Notes: generated by a model from the letters alone, not told the origin. A stretch of 61,838 nt of DNA from CAZCCC01 sp964497245 (GCA_964497245.1 CAZCCC010000003.1:1-61838), one strand, 5' to 3'; positions 32,657 through 41,063 are shown, counted from the first letter of the stretch. Translations and numbers: made by a program.

Positions 32657-33784
32657 TTATATTTGTAAAAATCGCCAAACCTTGGCTGATTTTTTCATTT
32701 CTTCCAAGTAACTATTTAGATTTTTTCCTCTTATTAGTATGTGTTTTACTCTCACTTGTGTTATTTTTCCATTTTCAGCAGCTAATTTTTCTTCCATTTT
32801 TATGATATGAAATCCAAGCCGAGTTTTTATAATGCCGCTTATTTCTTTTGGTTTAAGTTCAAAAACAGCTTTTTCAAATTCAGGGAACATTTGACCTTGA
32901 CTGAAATAGCCAAGATCACCTCCCCTTATGGCTGTAACGTCTTCGCTGTATTTTTCAGCAAGATATTCAAACGATTGATGATTATTATTTAGTTCTTCTT
33001 CAATAAATTTTATTTTTCTAAGGGAATCTTGATTTAGACGTTCATCAAAATTTAAGGCAATTTCGACTTTACCCTTGATTATTATTGATTTGACAATTTT
33101 TTCTTCAAACTCCTCAATAGTCCAATTATACAAATAATTAAGCTGATTTTCCAAATGCTCTATGCCGCCGATTTCTTCAGATAATTTTTGAGTATAATCC
33201 TTTATTTCTTGGCGATTTGTTTCTATACCATAGCTTTTTGCCAGCTGATTTAATAGTTCTTGGGTAATTAACCTTTCTAAAACGTGTTTTTTAGTTTCTT
33301 GCAATTCAGGAATTTTTAAAAGAATATTTTCAGTTGTTTGCTGCTTATATAAATGAATTAAAGCTTCGGTTTCTCCTTGCCATAAATTATAGGATATTGG
33401 CTTAAAATTGACGACTGCTACAGGGTAAGGGATAATTTTGGTGATTTTTTTTGTTATTTCATTTTGCCAACAAAAGTAATATAAACACAAAGTAAAAGAT
33501 GAGAAGACAAATGCTACTATGATAAGTATGAGAATAAGTATTTTTGTCACCTCACTTTTATCCGACAAGCAAGAATGCTTGTTTTTTCTATTCTTTTTTT
33601 TAAATTCGTTTCTAACACCTGCCTCATCCTTTTTTTTAAAATTCAGAATTTTTTTTGATGTAAAGTCGTTTTTTGCTGCGTTTTTTTTGTTTTCCTTAAT
33701 ATTAATCCATTTTAACACGGCATTCCTTAGTTTTGCCATATCTTCATCACTATCTGGATTTTTTATTTTTTTTTCACTTAGCAT
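32657..33784 (-). CDS. Membrane-anchored parvulin-type peptidyl-prolyl isomerase, permuted domain order
   Basis: 375 aa. A charged cytoplasmic N-terminus (1-79), one membrane span (80-104), a SurA/PrsA-like helical chaperone region (~135-245) and a C-terminal PPIase. The PPIase reads FEYLAEKYSEDVTAIRGG, then GQMFPEFEKAVF, then LGFHIIKM (His326). The HIL strand follows at the very end (KHILI, His348). A standard parvulin starts with that strand, so the domain looks circularly permuted, as in the SecD insert. It probably folds secreted proteins at the outer face of the membrane. Confidence 0.88.
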   Translation of the reverse strand: MLSEKKIKNPDSDEDMAKLRNAVLKWINIKENKKNAAKNDFTSKKILNFKKKDEAGVRNEFKKKNRKNKHSCLSDKSEVTKILILILIIVAFVFSSFTLCLYYFCWQNEITKKITKIIPYPVAVVNFKPISYNLWQGETEALIHLYKQQTTENILLKIPELQETKKHVLERLITQELLNQLAKSYGIETNRQEIKDYTQKLSEEIGGIEHLENQLNYLYNWTIEEFEEKIVKSIIIKGKVEIALNFDERLNQDSLRKIKFIEEELNNNHQSFEYLAEKYSEDVTAIRGGDLGYFSQGQMFPEFEKAVFELKPKEISGIIKTRLGFHIIKMEEKLAAENGKITQVRVKHILIRGKNLNSYLEEMKKSAKVWRFLQI

Positions 33785-33790
33785 ATTTAT

Positions 33791-34183
33791 CTATTTAAAA
33801 AAGTAATCCCACCACTTCTGCGGATTGGTTTTTGCCAGTACATTTTTTTCTCCAGTTTTGTATTCATTTTCTTTTCCGCCCCTGGCTTCTGGAAGAATTA
33901 TGACTTTTTCACCTTGTTTTTTAAGGCCTAGACTTATTCTTGCCCGTTCTTCAATATAGGCGTCGGAATTAAAATATTCAATTAGTTCTTTTAATTCTAA
34001 ATTTTGTTTCTCAAGGTTTTGTATTTCATTTTGTAATAAAGTTATTTCTTCAGTGATTTGGTTTTTTTTCTGCAAACTTTTGACTAAATTAAGAATGATG
34101 AAGATCAAAACTAACAGCAGAAATATAAAAATAACCTTATTTAGCCATTTATTTTTTGATTTCCTAAAGTTAATTAACTTCAT
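33791..34183 (-). CDS. Septum formation initiator, FtsB/DivIC-like
   Basis: 130 aa. One membrane span (about 16-37) is followed by a coiled coil (about 41-72, LQNEIQNLEKQNLELKELIEYF) and the conserved DAYIEERARISLGLKKQGEKVIIL segment. FtsB-like proteins link FtsL and FtsQ in the divisome. The final ~30 residues are a charged, low-complexity tail. It is the first gene of a unit with the PPIase, seven bases apart. The strong promoter at 34198 gives a leader of only ~8 bases. Confidence 0.87.
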   Translation of the reverse strand: MKLINFRKSKNKWLNKVIFIFLLLVLIFIILNLVKSLQKKNQITEEITLLQNEIQNLEKQNLELKELIEYFNSDAYIEERARISLGLKKQGEKVIILPEARGGKENEYKTGEKNVLAKTNPQKWWDYFFK

Positions 34184-34197
34184 GGTAATACTTTTTA

Positions 34198-34226
34198 ATT
34201 ATATCAATTTTTTACTTTTTTTTCAA
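34198..34226 (-). promoter_or_regulatory. Promoter of ftsB-PPIase
   Basis: Minus strand TTGAAA (34221-34226), 17 bases, TATAAT (34198-34203) with extended TGA. One of the best matches to consensus in the window. Confidence 0.85.
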
Positions 34227-34421
34227 CTTACCGTTGTTGAAGATTTTTTACAAATCAGAATAAAGCCGTTTTTAGAGGATGAATTTTATGTTAAAATATT
34301 TTCTATATTTTTTTAGTCTTATATCGGCTTCCAGTGGCAAGAGCCCCCTTTTTTAAATTAAGAATATTAAAAACCTCATCTATTTTTAGGCTTTAAAGAT
34401 TTTTCTCATTAATTATAGCAT

Positions 34422-34450
34422 AAAAAAAGTCAGCTGGTAATTTGCTGATA
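34422..34450 (-). terminator. Probable terminator downstream of the patatin gene
   Basis: Minus strand TCAGC/GCTGA stem with a nine-base loop followed by CTTTTTTT. It lies ~200 bases after the patatin stop. Confidence 0.6.
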
Positions 34451-34647
34451 ATTTAATAATAAAAAAAACAGATTATGTCGATCTACACTAACCCTTAATT
34501 GGTGTTTTTATTCCGGTTGATGTTAAATTATTGTAAGTGTGGCTTTATTTGATATTTAACTGATTAAAATTTGGATTTTAGAATATGGAAAGTTAGAATT
34601 GTTTAATATAAATTGTTTATGGGCAAATATCATTCGCCAGTTGAGTT

Positions 34648-35475
34648 TTAACGATCCAGACATTCTCTAATTTTAGGTAAAGCGTCGTTGGCTGCATCTT
34701 CGCCGGTTTTTATTATTTTTTCAACCTGAGAGTGGTCAAAAAATTTATTCCAACCGATTAGTCCTATTTCCGGGACAAATGGTTCTATTATTATATCTGC
34801 CATATCTAAATATTTTTCTGAAAGATAGAAGCGCATTATATTTAATGCTCTGATTGATACTTTAGTTAAAGAAATTTCAGCCGATTTTTTATGGCTATTT
34901 GTTGAATTGCCATTAAATCGTCCGCTGTCTAAATTAACAGCTATTACAATATCGGATCCCATTTTTTTTGCAATATCAGCCGGTACTGGATTGGATAGCC
35001 CCCCGTCAACAAGTATTTTGTCTTCAAATTCAACAGGCTTGAATACTGGAGGGACGGCCGAACTCGCCATGATTGCTGAAATTAAATCACCTTTATTTAG
35101 ATTAATTTTTTTTCCGGTAAATATGTCGGTGGCAATAATTGTTAATGGAATTTTTAGGTCAGAAAAAGTAATATCTGGAAGCCACTGTTTTAGCAATTTT
35201 TTTACTTTTTTTCCTTTAATAATGCCGCCTTTCCATGCCGGATCAAGTAGAGAAAGTGCGTATCTCCAATTGGTTCCAAGTATTATCTCTTCTATCTTTT
35301 CGATATCTCCATAGGCGGCATAGCCTGCTCCGATCAAAGAACCAACACTTGTACCAGCTATAAAATCAATTGGAATATCATTTTTTATTAATGTTTTTAT
35401 AACTCCAATATGGGCGAGCCCTTTAACTCCCCCGCTTCCCAAGGCTAAACCAATTTTTTTTTCATTTTTTTTCAT
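34648..35475 (-). CDS. Patatin-like phospholipase (RssA/NTE type)
   Basis: 275 aa. It has the oxyanion loop GLALGSGGVKGLAHIGV (9-25), the nucleophile elbow GTSVGS (Ser in GXSXG, about 41-46) and the DGG of the Ser-Asp dyad followed by LSNPVPADIA. Bacterial RssA-type proteins are cytoplasmic lipid acyl hydrolases. It may recycle membrane lipids in an organism that imports them. No signal peptide is present. The physiological substrate is unknown. Confidence 0.9.
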   Translation of the reverse strand: MKKNEKKIGLALGSGGVKGLAHIGVIKTLIKNDIPIDFIAGTSVGSLIGAGYAAYGDIEKIEEIILGTNWRYALSLLDPAWKGGIIKGKKVKKLLKQWLPDITFSDLKIPLTIIATDIFTGKKINLNKGDLISAIMASSAVPPVFKPVEFEDKILVDGGLSNPVPADIAKKMGSDIVIAVNLDSGRFNGNSTNSHKKSAEISLTKVSIRALNIMRFYLSEKYLDMADIIIEPFVPEIGLIGWNKFFDHSQVEKIIKTGEDAANDALPKIRECLDR

Positions 35476-35562
35476 AAAGATAATACCTGAATTTTTTCAT
35501 TTTTTTTCATAAAAGTCAATTAGAGGGGTAGTAGTTTTAGCTAAATTTTTTTATTATGAAAT

Positions 35563-35949
35563 TTAAAAATGATCAACTTTTTGGATTTTTATTTTTTTAA
35601 CTCCGGAAGGGAGATCCCATTCTAAAATATCACCGGCACTATAGCCTATTAGGGCGGTTCCAATCGGGGATAAAACTGAAATTTTTCCGGCTTTAACATC
35701 GGCATCTTGAGGTAAAACTATTAAATAAGACATTTCTTTGTCGGAGTCTAAAAATTTAAAAGAAACTTTTGAATTAATGGTAACTATGTCTTTTAATGCT
35801 TCTTTCTGATTAATTATTTCACATTTTTCAAGTTCACTTATCAAATCAGTTATGTACTTTTGATTTTTTAAATCATTATTAATTCCATCCTTTAACATTT
35901 TTGTTAGCTTTTCATAATCAGATTTGGTAATATAAATTTTTTTGGACAT
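35563..35949 (-). CDS. Rnk/GreA-C-like RNA polymerase-binding factor
   Basis: 128 aa. The N-terminal ~45 residues form a short helical hairpin and the C-terminal ~75 form the GreA/GreB FKBP-like domain (VTINSKVSFKFLDSDKEMSYLI, then GKISVLSPIGTALIGYSAGDILEWDLPSG). The hairpin is far shorter than in GreA and lacks its acidic tip, which fits Rnk. Rnk binds near the RNA polymerase secondary channel. It could modulate elongation here. It lies just after the terminator of tRNA-Lys. Confidence 0.85.
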   Translation of the reverse strand: MSKKIYITKSDYEKLTKMLKDGINNDLKNQKYITDLISELEKCEIINQKEALKDIVTINSKVSFKFLDSDKEMSYLIVLPQDADVKAGKISVLSPIGTALIGYSAGDILEWDLPSGVKKIKIQKVDHF

Positions 35950-35963
35950 ATAAATATAAGTTA

Positions 35964-35993
35964 ACTAAAAACTGGCCTTTGTTTAGGCCAGTT
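35964..35993 (-). terminator. Terminator downstream of tRNA-Lys
   Basis: Perfect 9-bp AACTGGCCT/AGGCCAGTT inverted repeat; on the minus strand it is followed by TTTTAG. A second, less regular hairpin beginning with the same AAAAACTGGC lies at 36018-36047. Confidence 0.8.
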
Positions 35994-36164
35994 CAGTTTA
36001 TTAAATATTTTTACTTAATAAAAACTGGCAGGCCCTGTTTTTGGCCATATTTCAAAGATAAATGAAGAATTGAGTAAAAATTTATACATATTATAGTTTA
36101 TTGTAGCCTTTAATAAAAAAAATATAATCTTCACAATTTAATTAATTAAATTACAATATTATAT

Positions 36165-36240
36165 TGGTGGGTCGTGCAGGGATCGAACCTGCGACCATCA
36201 GCTTAAAAGGCTGCTGCTCTACCGACTGAGCTAACGACCC
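36165..36240 (-). tRNA. tRNA-Lys (anticodon TTT)
   Basis: 76 bases including an encoded CCA. Acceptor GGGTCGT/ACGACCC, D-arm with GCTC...GAGC, anticodon loop CTTTTAA, T-arm GCAGG-TTCGATC-CCTGC. In the anticodon stem GCAGC/GCTGA the first pair (27-43) is a G-A mismatch. The promoter is at 36298-36326. Confidence 0.95.
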
Positions 36241-36297
36241 ATATTTGATTATTAATAGCCAATTAATTATATTCCAGCATTTATAATAACAAAATTG

Positions 36298-36326
36298 ATG
36301 ATAGCATAAAATCTATTTTTTTGCAA
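36298..36326 (-). promoter_or_regulatory. Promoter of tRNA-Lys
   Basis: Minus strand TTGCAA (36321-36326), 17 bases, TATCAT (36298-36303) with extended TGC. Confidence 0.65.
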
Positions 36327-36435
36327 TACTGATTGTTAAAATATTCCAATTTAAATTAGCAATTTAGCTTTATATATACAGTTTATTTTTAATAGCAATT
36401 TGTTACTGGTGGATAAAATGTGGTAAATTGGTACC

Positions 36436-36464
36436 TTGTGTAGGATGGTTAAATGTAGTAATAT
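36436..36464 (+). promoter_or_regulatory. Promoter of dnaB-recR
   Basis: TTGTGT (36436-36441), 17 bases, TAATAT (36459-36464). It predicts a leader of ~24 bases before the ATG at 36495. Confidence 0.55.
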
Positions 36465-36494
36465 ATAATAATAATCAACTAAATTTTGATAAAT

Positions 36495-37874
36495 ATGAAT
36501 GATCGTGGCGAAAATTTTGGAAAAATTCCTCCTCAAAATATTGAAATGGAGCAGTCATTACTGGGTAGTCTTTTAATTGATAAAGACGCAATTATCAAAA
36601 TAGCGGATATTATCAACCCGGATGATTTTTATAAAGATAATCATAGACTGATTTTTGAAGCGATGAGATCTCTTTATGAAAAAAGAGAGCCGATAGATTT
36701 ACTGAGCCTCGGTTCAAAACTTCAGGAGCTTGGCAAGCTTGATTCAATTGGAGGACGCAGTTATTTAAGCACCTTAGCCAATTCCGTCCCTACTTCAAGC
36801 CATGTAGTTCATTATGCTAAAACCGTCCAGGAAAAAGCGACTTTAAGACGCTTACTCAAAGCTTCTGCAGAAATTACAGAGCTCGGTTATAAAGAAACCG
36901 AAGAGGTAAATAAACTTTTAGATCAAGCAGAACAAAAACTTTTTTCCGTATCACAAAAATATTTAAAAAGATCGTTTGTTTCAATAAATGATATTCTGAC
37001 TGAAACTTTTGACAGAATTGACGAACTCCACCGCGAGTCAGGTAAACTCAGGGGAATTCCTACATATTTTAATGACTTGGATAATATTTTAGCCGGGTTA
37101 CAGAAATCCGACTTAGTAATATTGGCAGCAAGGCCATCTGTTGGAAAAACCACCTTGGCGCTGGATATTGCCAGGAATGTTGCCATTAAAGCGAAAGAGC
37201 CGGTTGGAATATTTAGTTTGGAAATGTCAAAAGAACAGCTTGTTGACAGACTCCTTTGTTCTGAGGCTGGTGTTGACCTTTGGAAAATGAGGACTGGCAA
37301 GCTTTCCGATCAAGGGGAAAATGATGATTTTACTAAAATTAACAGGGCAATGGGCGCACTTTCAGAAGCAAAAATTTTTATCGATGATTCGGCCAATGCT
37401 AATATTATGGAAATTAGGACAAAGGCCAGGAGGCTTCAGACTGAGCATGGTTTAAGTTTAATAGTTATTGATTATCTTCAACTTATGGAAAGCCATAGTG
37501 GCAGAGAGAATCGCGTCCAAGAGGTCTCTGAAATTTCTAGAAATTTAAAAGCTATTGCCAGAGAGCTTAATATTCCGGTTTTAGCCTTAAGCCAACTTTC
37601 CCGCGGCGTAGAACAGCGCGATAGCCACATTCCCCGTCTAGCTGATTTAAGAGAATCAGGCTCAATTGAGCAAGATGCCGATGTGGTTTTATTTATATAT
37701 CGTGAATCAATTTATCAAAAAGATTTACCACCAGACAAAGCTAATTTGTCAGATATAATAATAGCCAAACATAGAAACGGCCCGACTGGAAAAATTAAAT
37801 TATTTTTTGACGAAAAAAATGTAACTTTTAAAAATGCTGAGAGTAAAATAAAAGACGAAGATATCGTTTTTTAA
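36495..37874 (+). CDS. dnaB: Replicative DNA helicase DnaB
   Basis: 459 aa from the ATG at 36495; a TTG nine bases upstream is possible but less likely. The N-terminal DnaB domain (NIEMEQSLLGSLLIDKDAI) is followed by the RecA-like ATPase with Walker A AARPSVGKTT, FSLEMSKEQLVDRL, Walker B LIVIDYLQLM and the LSRGVEQR / DLRESGSIEQDADVV motifs. It is the hexameric fork helicase. It opens a rightward unit with a small membrane protein and recR. Confidence 0.97.
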   Translation: MNDRGENFGKIPPQNIEMEQSLLGSLLIDKDAIIKIADIINPDDFYKDNHRLIFEAMRSLYEKREPIDLLSLGSKLQELGKLDSIGGRSYLSTLANSVPTSSHVVHYAKTVQEKATLRRLLKASAEITELGYKETEEVNKLLDQAEQKLFSVSQKYLKRSFVSINDILTETFDRIDELHRESGKLRGIPTYFNDLDNILAGLQKSDLVILAARPSVGKTTLALDIARNVAIKAKEPVGIFSLEMSKEQLVDRLLCSEAGVDLWKMRTGKLSDQGENDDFTKINRAMGALSEAKIFIDDSANANIMEIRTKARRLQTEHGLSLIVIDYLQLMESHSGRENRVQEVSEISRNLKAIARELNIPVLALSQLSRGVEQRDSHIPRLADLRESGSIEQDADVVLFIYRESIYQKDLPPDKANLSDIIIAKHRNGPTGKIKLFFDEKNVTFKNAESKIKDEDIVF

Positions 37875-37877
37875 AAT

Positions 37878-38159
37878 ATGTATAAAAATTCTTCCAATTT
37901 AAAACGGCCCTATCTTTTGCCGCATAGAAAAGAAACAATATCAGATTCTCTTGATTCTTTGCCTTATCATCAGGCAGCAAAAGAGGCAAATAATCCAGGA
38001 ATTGCAGTTGCTTTGTCTTTAGGGACTTTTATAATTGTTATCATAGGGTTAACCCTCTTCTATCTGCATATTGAAATATTATTTATTTTCCTCCCAATAT
38101 CGATTCTAGTTTGGGCTATTATAGTCGCCTTAATATATTCATTTGCCCGAAAAAAATAA
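37878..38159 (+). CDS. Small two-span membrane protein between dnaB and recR
   Basis: 93 aa. A polar N-terminal half (residues 1-38) is followed by two hydrophobic spans (about 42-64 and 67-90) and a basic end (FARKK). It starts three bases after dnaB, and its TAA overlaps the recR ATG (TAATG), so it is translationally coupled to both. I do not recognise the family. Confidence 0.7.
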   Translation: MYKNSSNLKRPYLLPHRKETISDSLDSLPYHQAAKEANNPGIAVALSLGTFIIVIIGLTLFYLHIEILFIFLPISILVWAIIVALIYSFARKK

Positions 38160-38761
38160 TGAATCAATACCCTAATTCGATTAAAAATTTAATTATTAAT
38201 TTTTCCAGATTACCGGGTGTTGGTCCCAGAACTGCAGAAAGGTTGGTTTTTTATTTGTTGAAGCAAAATGAAGACTATTTAGCATCACTTAGCCAGTCTC
38301 TAAAGGAAATCAAAGAAAAAATTACAATATGCTCTGTATGTTATAATTTTTCCGAAATAAATCCCTGCCAAATATGCCAGAATAAAAATCGGAATCAAAG
38401 AGTAATATGTATAGTTTCAAAACCCCAGGATCTCTTTGCTATAGAAAAAACAAACGAATACCAGGGCGTTTATCATGTTTTAGACGGAGTAATTGATCCC
38501 TTGGAAGGAATCACTCCCGATAAACTTAGAATAAAAGAGCTTATTTTTAGGATAAAAAATAATGGAGTTACGGAAGTAATATTAGCATTGAATCTTGATA
38601 TGACCGGGGAGACAACGATTTTATATTTGACAAAATTGCTTAAACAGTTTAAAAATATAAAAATTACCCGCTTAGCTCAAGGCTTGCCAAGTGGAAGCGA
38701 TTTGGAATATAGCGACGAAATAACACTAGGTAATGCCCTTAAAGGCAGAAGAGAAATTTAA
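38159..38761 (+). CDS. recR: Recombination mediator RecR
   Basis: 200 aa, standard length. The start at 38159 overlaps the preceding stop and gives the canonical N-terminus (NSIKNLIINFSRLPGVGPRTAERL, a helix-hairpin-helix). A C4 zinc finger (CSVC...CQIC) and a Toprim domain follow, with GSDLEYSDEITLGNALKGR near the end. It helps load RecA on gapped DNA. Confidence 0.96.
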   Translation: MNQYPNSIKNLIINFSRLPGVGPRTAERLVFYLLKQNEDYLASLSQSLKEIKEKITICSVCYNFSEINPCQICQNKNRNQRVICIVSKPQDLFAIEKTNEYQGVYHVLDGVIDPLEGITPDKLRIKELIFRIKNNGVTEVILALNLDMTGETTILYLTKLLKQFKNIKITRLAQGLPSGSDLEYSDEITLGNALKGRREI

Positions 38762-38794
38762 TCAAAGAAAAACTAATTAGAAGGAATTTTAACA

Positions 38795-39028
38795 ATGGAT
38801 TTTTTTAGCCCTTTTGTTCTGCAGGTTAAAACCGGGCTACAGGCTTCAGACCGTGCTTTTTTAGCGACTCATTTTTGTTCTAAGCGGAGAGTTGCTGATA
38901 AGCCGCTGATCTGTGCCCCGCCAGAGATAGTCAGTTCGGGAGACAAAAAAAGAAAAGAACCTCCCTATTATGGCCGCTTATTTACCGACAGCAGGCAGTG
39001 CGGCTGCCATATTGATCTGACTATATAA
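38795..39028 (+). CDS. Orphan 77-aa protein of unknown function
   Basis: MDFFSPFVLQVKTG at the N-terminus and RQCGCHIDLTI at the end; no membrane span and three of four cysteines in the last half are scattered (CAPPE, CGC). AGAAGGA lies nine bases before the ATG and a strong terminator follows the stop directly. GC content and codon choice are clearly higher-GC than flanking genes, as in the PurF-like gene nearby. This may be a recent acquisition or a spurious frame over an RNA gene. I cannot assign a family. Confidence 0.45.
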   Translation: MDFFSPFVLQVKTGLQASDRAFLATHFCSKRRVADKPLICAPPEIVSSGDKKRKEPPYYGRLFTDSRQCGCHIDLTI

Positions 39029-39066
39029 AAAAGCGCTTAACAGTCTACGTAAGCGCTTCTTTTTTA
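39027..39066. terminator. Bidirectional terminator
   Basis: AAAAAAGCGCTT pairs with AAGCGCTT-C-TTTTTT around a 12-base loop. It lies between the rightward 77-aa ORF and leftward rplU, with T runs on both strands. Confidence 0.85.
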
Positions 39067-39086
39067 TCCCAAGTCTAGATAATTGA

Positions 39087-39395
39087 TTATATTTTTTCAA
39101 TTTCAACTTCAGTATATGGTTGCCGATGGCCGATATTTCTTTTATACCTGGTTTTTGATTTATATTTTATAACTGATATTTTCTTTGTTCTTTCTTGCTT
39201 CAATATTTTTGCCGAAACTTTGGTTTTTAATAAAGGCTTGCCAATTTCAACCTTCTCGCCGGATTCATCGGCAACTAAAATAGTGTCAAATTTAATATTT
39301 TCCCCGGCATTTCCTTTTACTTTTTCAATTTTTATTTTGTCTCCGGCCTTAACCAAATATTGTTTTCCCCCAGTTTTTATTACTGCTAAATCCAT
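39087..39395 (-). CDS. rplU: 50S ribosomal protein L21 (bL21)
   Basis: 102 aa. The start at 39395 gives the canonical MDLAVIKTGGKQYLVKAGD; a longer frame would run into the promoter at 39427-39455. The C-terminal half includes KILKQERTKKISVIKYKSKTRYKRNIGHRQPYT. rpmA (L27), its usual neighbour, does not follow; a terminator does. Confidence 0.96.
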   Translation of the reverse strand: MDLAVIKTGGKQYLVKAGDKIKIEKVKGNAGENIKFDTILVADESGEKVEIGKPLLKTKVSAKILKQERTKKISVIKYKSKTRYKRNIGHRQPYTEVEIEKI

Positions 39396-39426
39396 ATGTA
39401 TTATAATTTTTAATAATAACTTTTGT

Positions 39427-39455
39427 ATTCTAGCTTTTATGTTCCAAAAAGTCAA
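39427..39455 (-). promoter_or_regulatory. Promoter of rplU
   Basis: Minus strand TTGACT (39450-39455), 17 bases, TAGAAT (39427-39432). The leader is ~25 bases. Confidence 0.75.
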
Positions 39456-39459
39456 TACT

Positions 39460-39487
39460 TAAAAAAAAGCAGCTTTAAGGCCGCTCT
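39460..39487 (-). terminator. Terminator of the PurF-like gene
   Basis: Minus strand AGCGGC-CTTAAA-GCTGCT followed by T6. It lies between the PurF-like stop and the rplU promoter. Confidence 0.8.
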
Positions 39488-39502
39488 AATTTGAATAATT
39501 AA

Positions 39503-40963
39503 TCAAAATATTGTAATGCCTGTCCAGCAAAAAGTGCAAAGCTGGTCTTTCGGCAAGCCAATTGCTTCAATCATATCATCCAGGCGCTGAAATACAAGAG
39601 TCGTTGCTTTTATCTCTACTCGCATTTCTTTCAGCATAAGTGCATATTCTTGGGACAAATGGTCCAAAAAAGGAGAAATATCAATTGTTCCTTCGGTTTT
39701 TTCATCAATAATCCTTTTTTGTATTTTGGCAATTATTTGCCGAGCTATTAATTCTTCATATTTTCTGACCGCCCTAAGATACGGACATGGAAAAAGAAGC
39801 GGCGGACAAGCTATCCGAAAATGTATTTCTTCAGCTCCTGCTTGATGTAAAATTTCAGCCCGTTGGCTGAGTTGGTTGCCTCTGACAATTGAATCATCGC
39901 AAAAAAGCAATCTTTTACCGCTAATCAGTGGTAACACGGGTAAAATTTTCATTGTAGCTACTAATTGCCGAAAAGCCGGATCTTCTGGAATGTAACTGCG
40001 ATTATATGTTGGTGATTTAATTAGCGGTCTAGTAAAGGGAATTCCAGTTTCATTAGAATAACCAATGGCATGGCTTGTACCTGAATCCGGAATACCAGCA
40101 ACTGAATCCGGCTTCACCCAATCTTTTTTAGCCAAGGCTGCACCGCAAGCATAGCGTACCGGTTCAACATTAACATCTTCATAGCTGGCTGCCGGTGAAC
40201 CCGAATATATCCAATTAAAGGCGCAGACTCGGCAATTTTGTTGGCAGCCCAACTGAAGCGTTTTTTCTTCAATTTTTGAAATTTGAACAATTTCTCCAGG
40301 CTTCAAGAACCGAAATTCAGTAAATCCCAAATTAAAGAAGCTTGAAGTCTCAGAAGCAAAAGCTCTAATGCCATTTTCCGCCCGACCCAAAGCCAGTGAA
40401 GATACACCGTAGCGGTCGCGAACACCAATCATTCTTCCATCGGCAAAAATCATTACCATACTGATAGATCCGGTAATTCTCGACCACATATATTGAATTC
40501 CTTCAACTAGATCTTTTTTATCCTCAACCAGACGCAGAATAACTTCAGCAATATTTATTTTGCCATTTTCCCTTAGAGAGAGCAAATGCTTTGTTTTTAA
40601 TTCATCAGCCAATTCATGTAAATTTGGTACCCGTCCGACAGTAGCAATTGCCACATCACCAAATTTGCTTGAGTAAATAAGAGGCTGAGGATCGCGGTCG
40701 GAAATTACTCCCAAGCCCAAATTAATATTAAGGTTTCTCATCTGACAATCATTAAGCATTTGACTGAAATCCGCCCCAAAAACGTGTTTAAATTGAGCAC
40801 CATCCCGTAGGCTGTGTATTTCTCTCATAAAACCCCCGCGATCCTGACAAAAAGCAACGCCAGCAACTTCTGAAGCGAGATGACAGTGATAATCAGTACC
40901 ATAAAAAACCATGCGCATACATTCTTGCGTCGTATGTGCCAAACAACCGAATAAACCGCTCAT
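39503..40963 (-). CDS. PurF-like amidophosphoribosyltransferase paralogue without the catalytic cysteine
   Basis: 486 aa with the PurF layout: N-terminal class II glutaminase-like fold, C-terminal phosphoribosyltransferase. The PRPP loop is intact (LLFCDDSIVRG, 352-362), as are IPDSG (291-295) and four cysteines positioned like the 4Fe-4S ligands of Bacillus PurF (247, 393, 476, 479). The protein starts MSGLFGC, so the glutaminase nucleophile Cys1 is Ser, and the glutamine-binding RYST motif is absent. It may use ammonia or have another role. No other purine gene is near. GC content is well above that of its neighbours, and AAAGGAA precedes the ATG. Confidence 0.85.
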   Translation of the reverse strand: MSGLFGCLAHTTQECMRMVFYGTDYHCHLASEVAGVAFCQDRGGFMREIHSLRDGAQFKHVFGADFSQMLNDCQMRNLNINLGLGVISDRDPQPLIYSSKFGDVAIATVGRVPNLHELADELKTKHLLSLRENGKINIAEVILRLVEDKKDLVEGIQYMWSRITGSISMVMIFADGRMIGVRDRYGVSSLALGRAENGIRAFASETSSFFNLGFTEFRFLKPGEIVQISKIEEKTLQLGCQQNCRVCAFNWIYSGSPAASYEDVNVEPVRYACGAALAKKDWVKPDSVAGIPDSGTSHAIGYSNETGIPFTRPLIKSPTYNRSYIPEDPAFRQLVATMKILPVLPLISGKRLLFCDDSIVRGNQLSQRAEILHQAGAEEIHFRIACPPLLFPCPYLRAVRKYEELIARQIIAKIQKRIIDEKTEGTIDISPFLDHLSQEYALMLKEMRVEIKATTLVFQRLDDMIEAIGLPKDQLCTFCWTGITIF

Positions 40964-41063
40964 AGCCGTTCCTTTCTTTTTGTAGTTTGGTTTGTAATTT
41001 TAAAAGGACAAAATCATACCCTCCACCTAAATAGTAAATGATTTGATTTTTTTTAGCAATCCC

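Larger units (their letters stand above)
34184..34647 (-). other. 464-base intergenic region
   Basis: No gene is supported. It contains the ftsB promoter (34198-34226) and a terminator-like hairpin for the patatin gene (34422-34450). A small CACTAA/TTGGTG hairpin with T5 near 34486-34510 could terminate on the plus strand, but no plus-strand gene precedes it. Confidence 0.5.

Noticed and set aside
38111..38761. Longer recR starting at 38111
   Set aside because: The extra 16 residues lie inside the preceding membrane-protein gene; the ATG at 38159 overlaps its stop and gives the normal RecR N-terminus.
39087..39455. Longer rplU starting at 39455
   Set aside because: The extension covers the promoter boxes at 39427-39455, and the L21 consensus begins at 39395.
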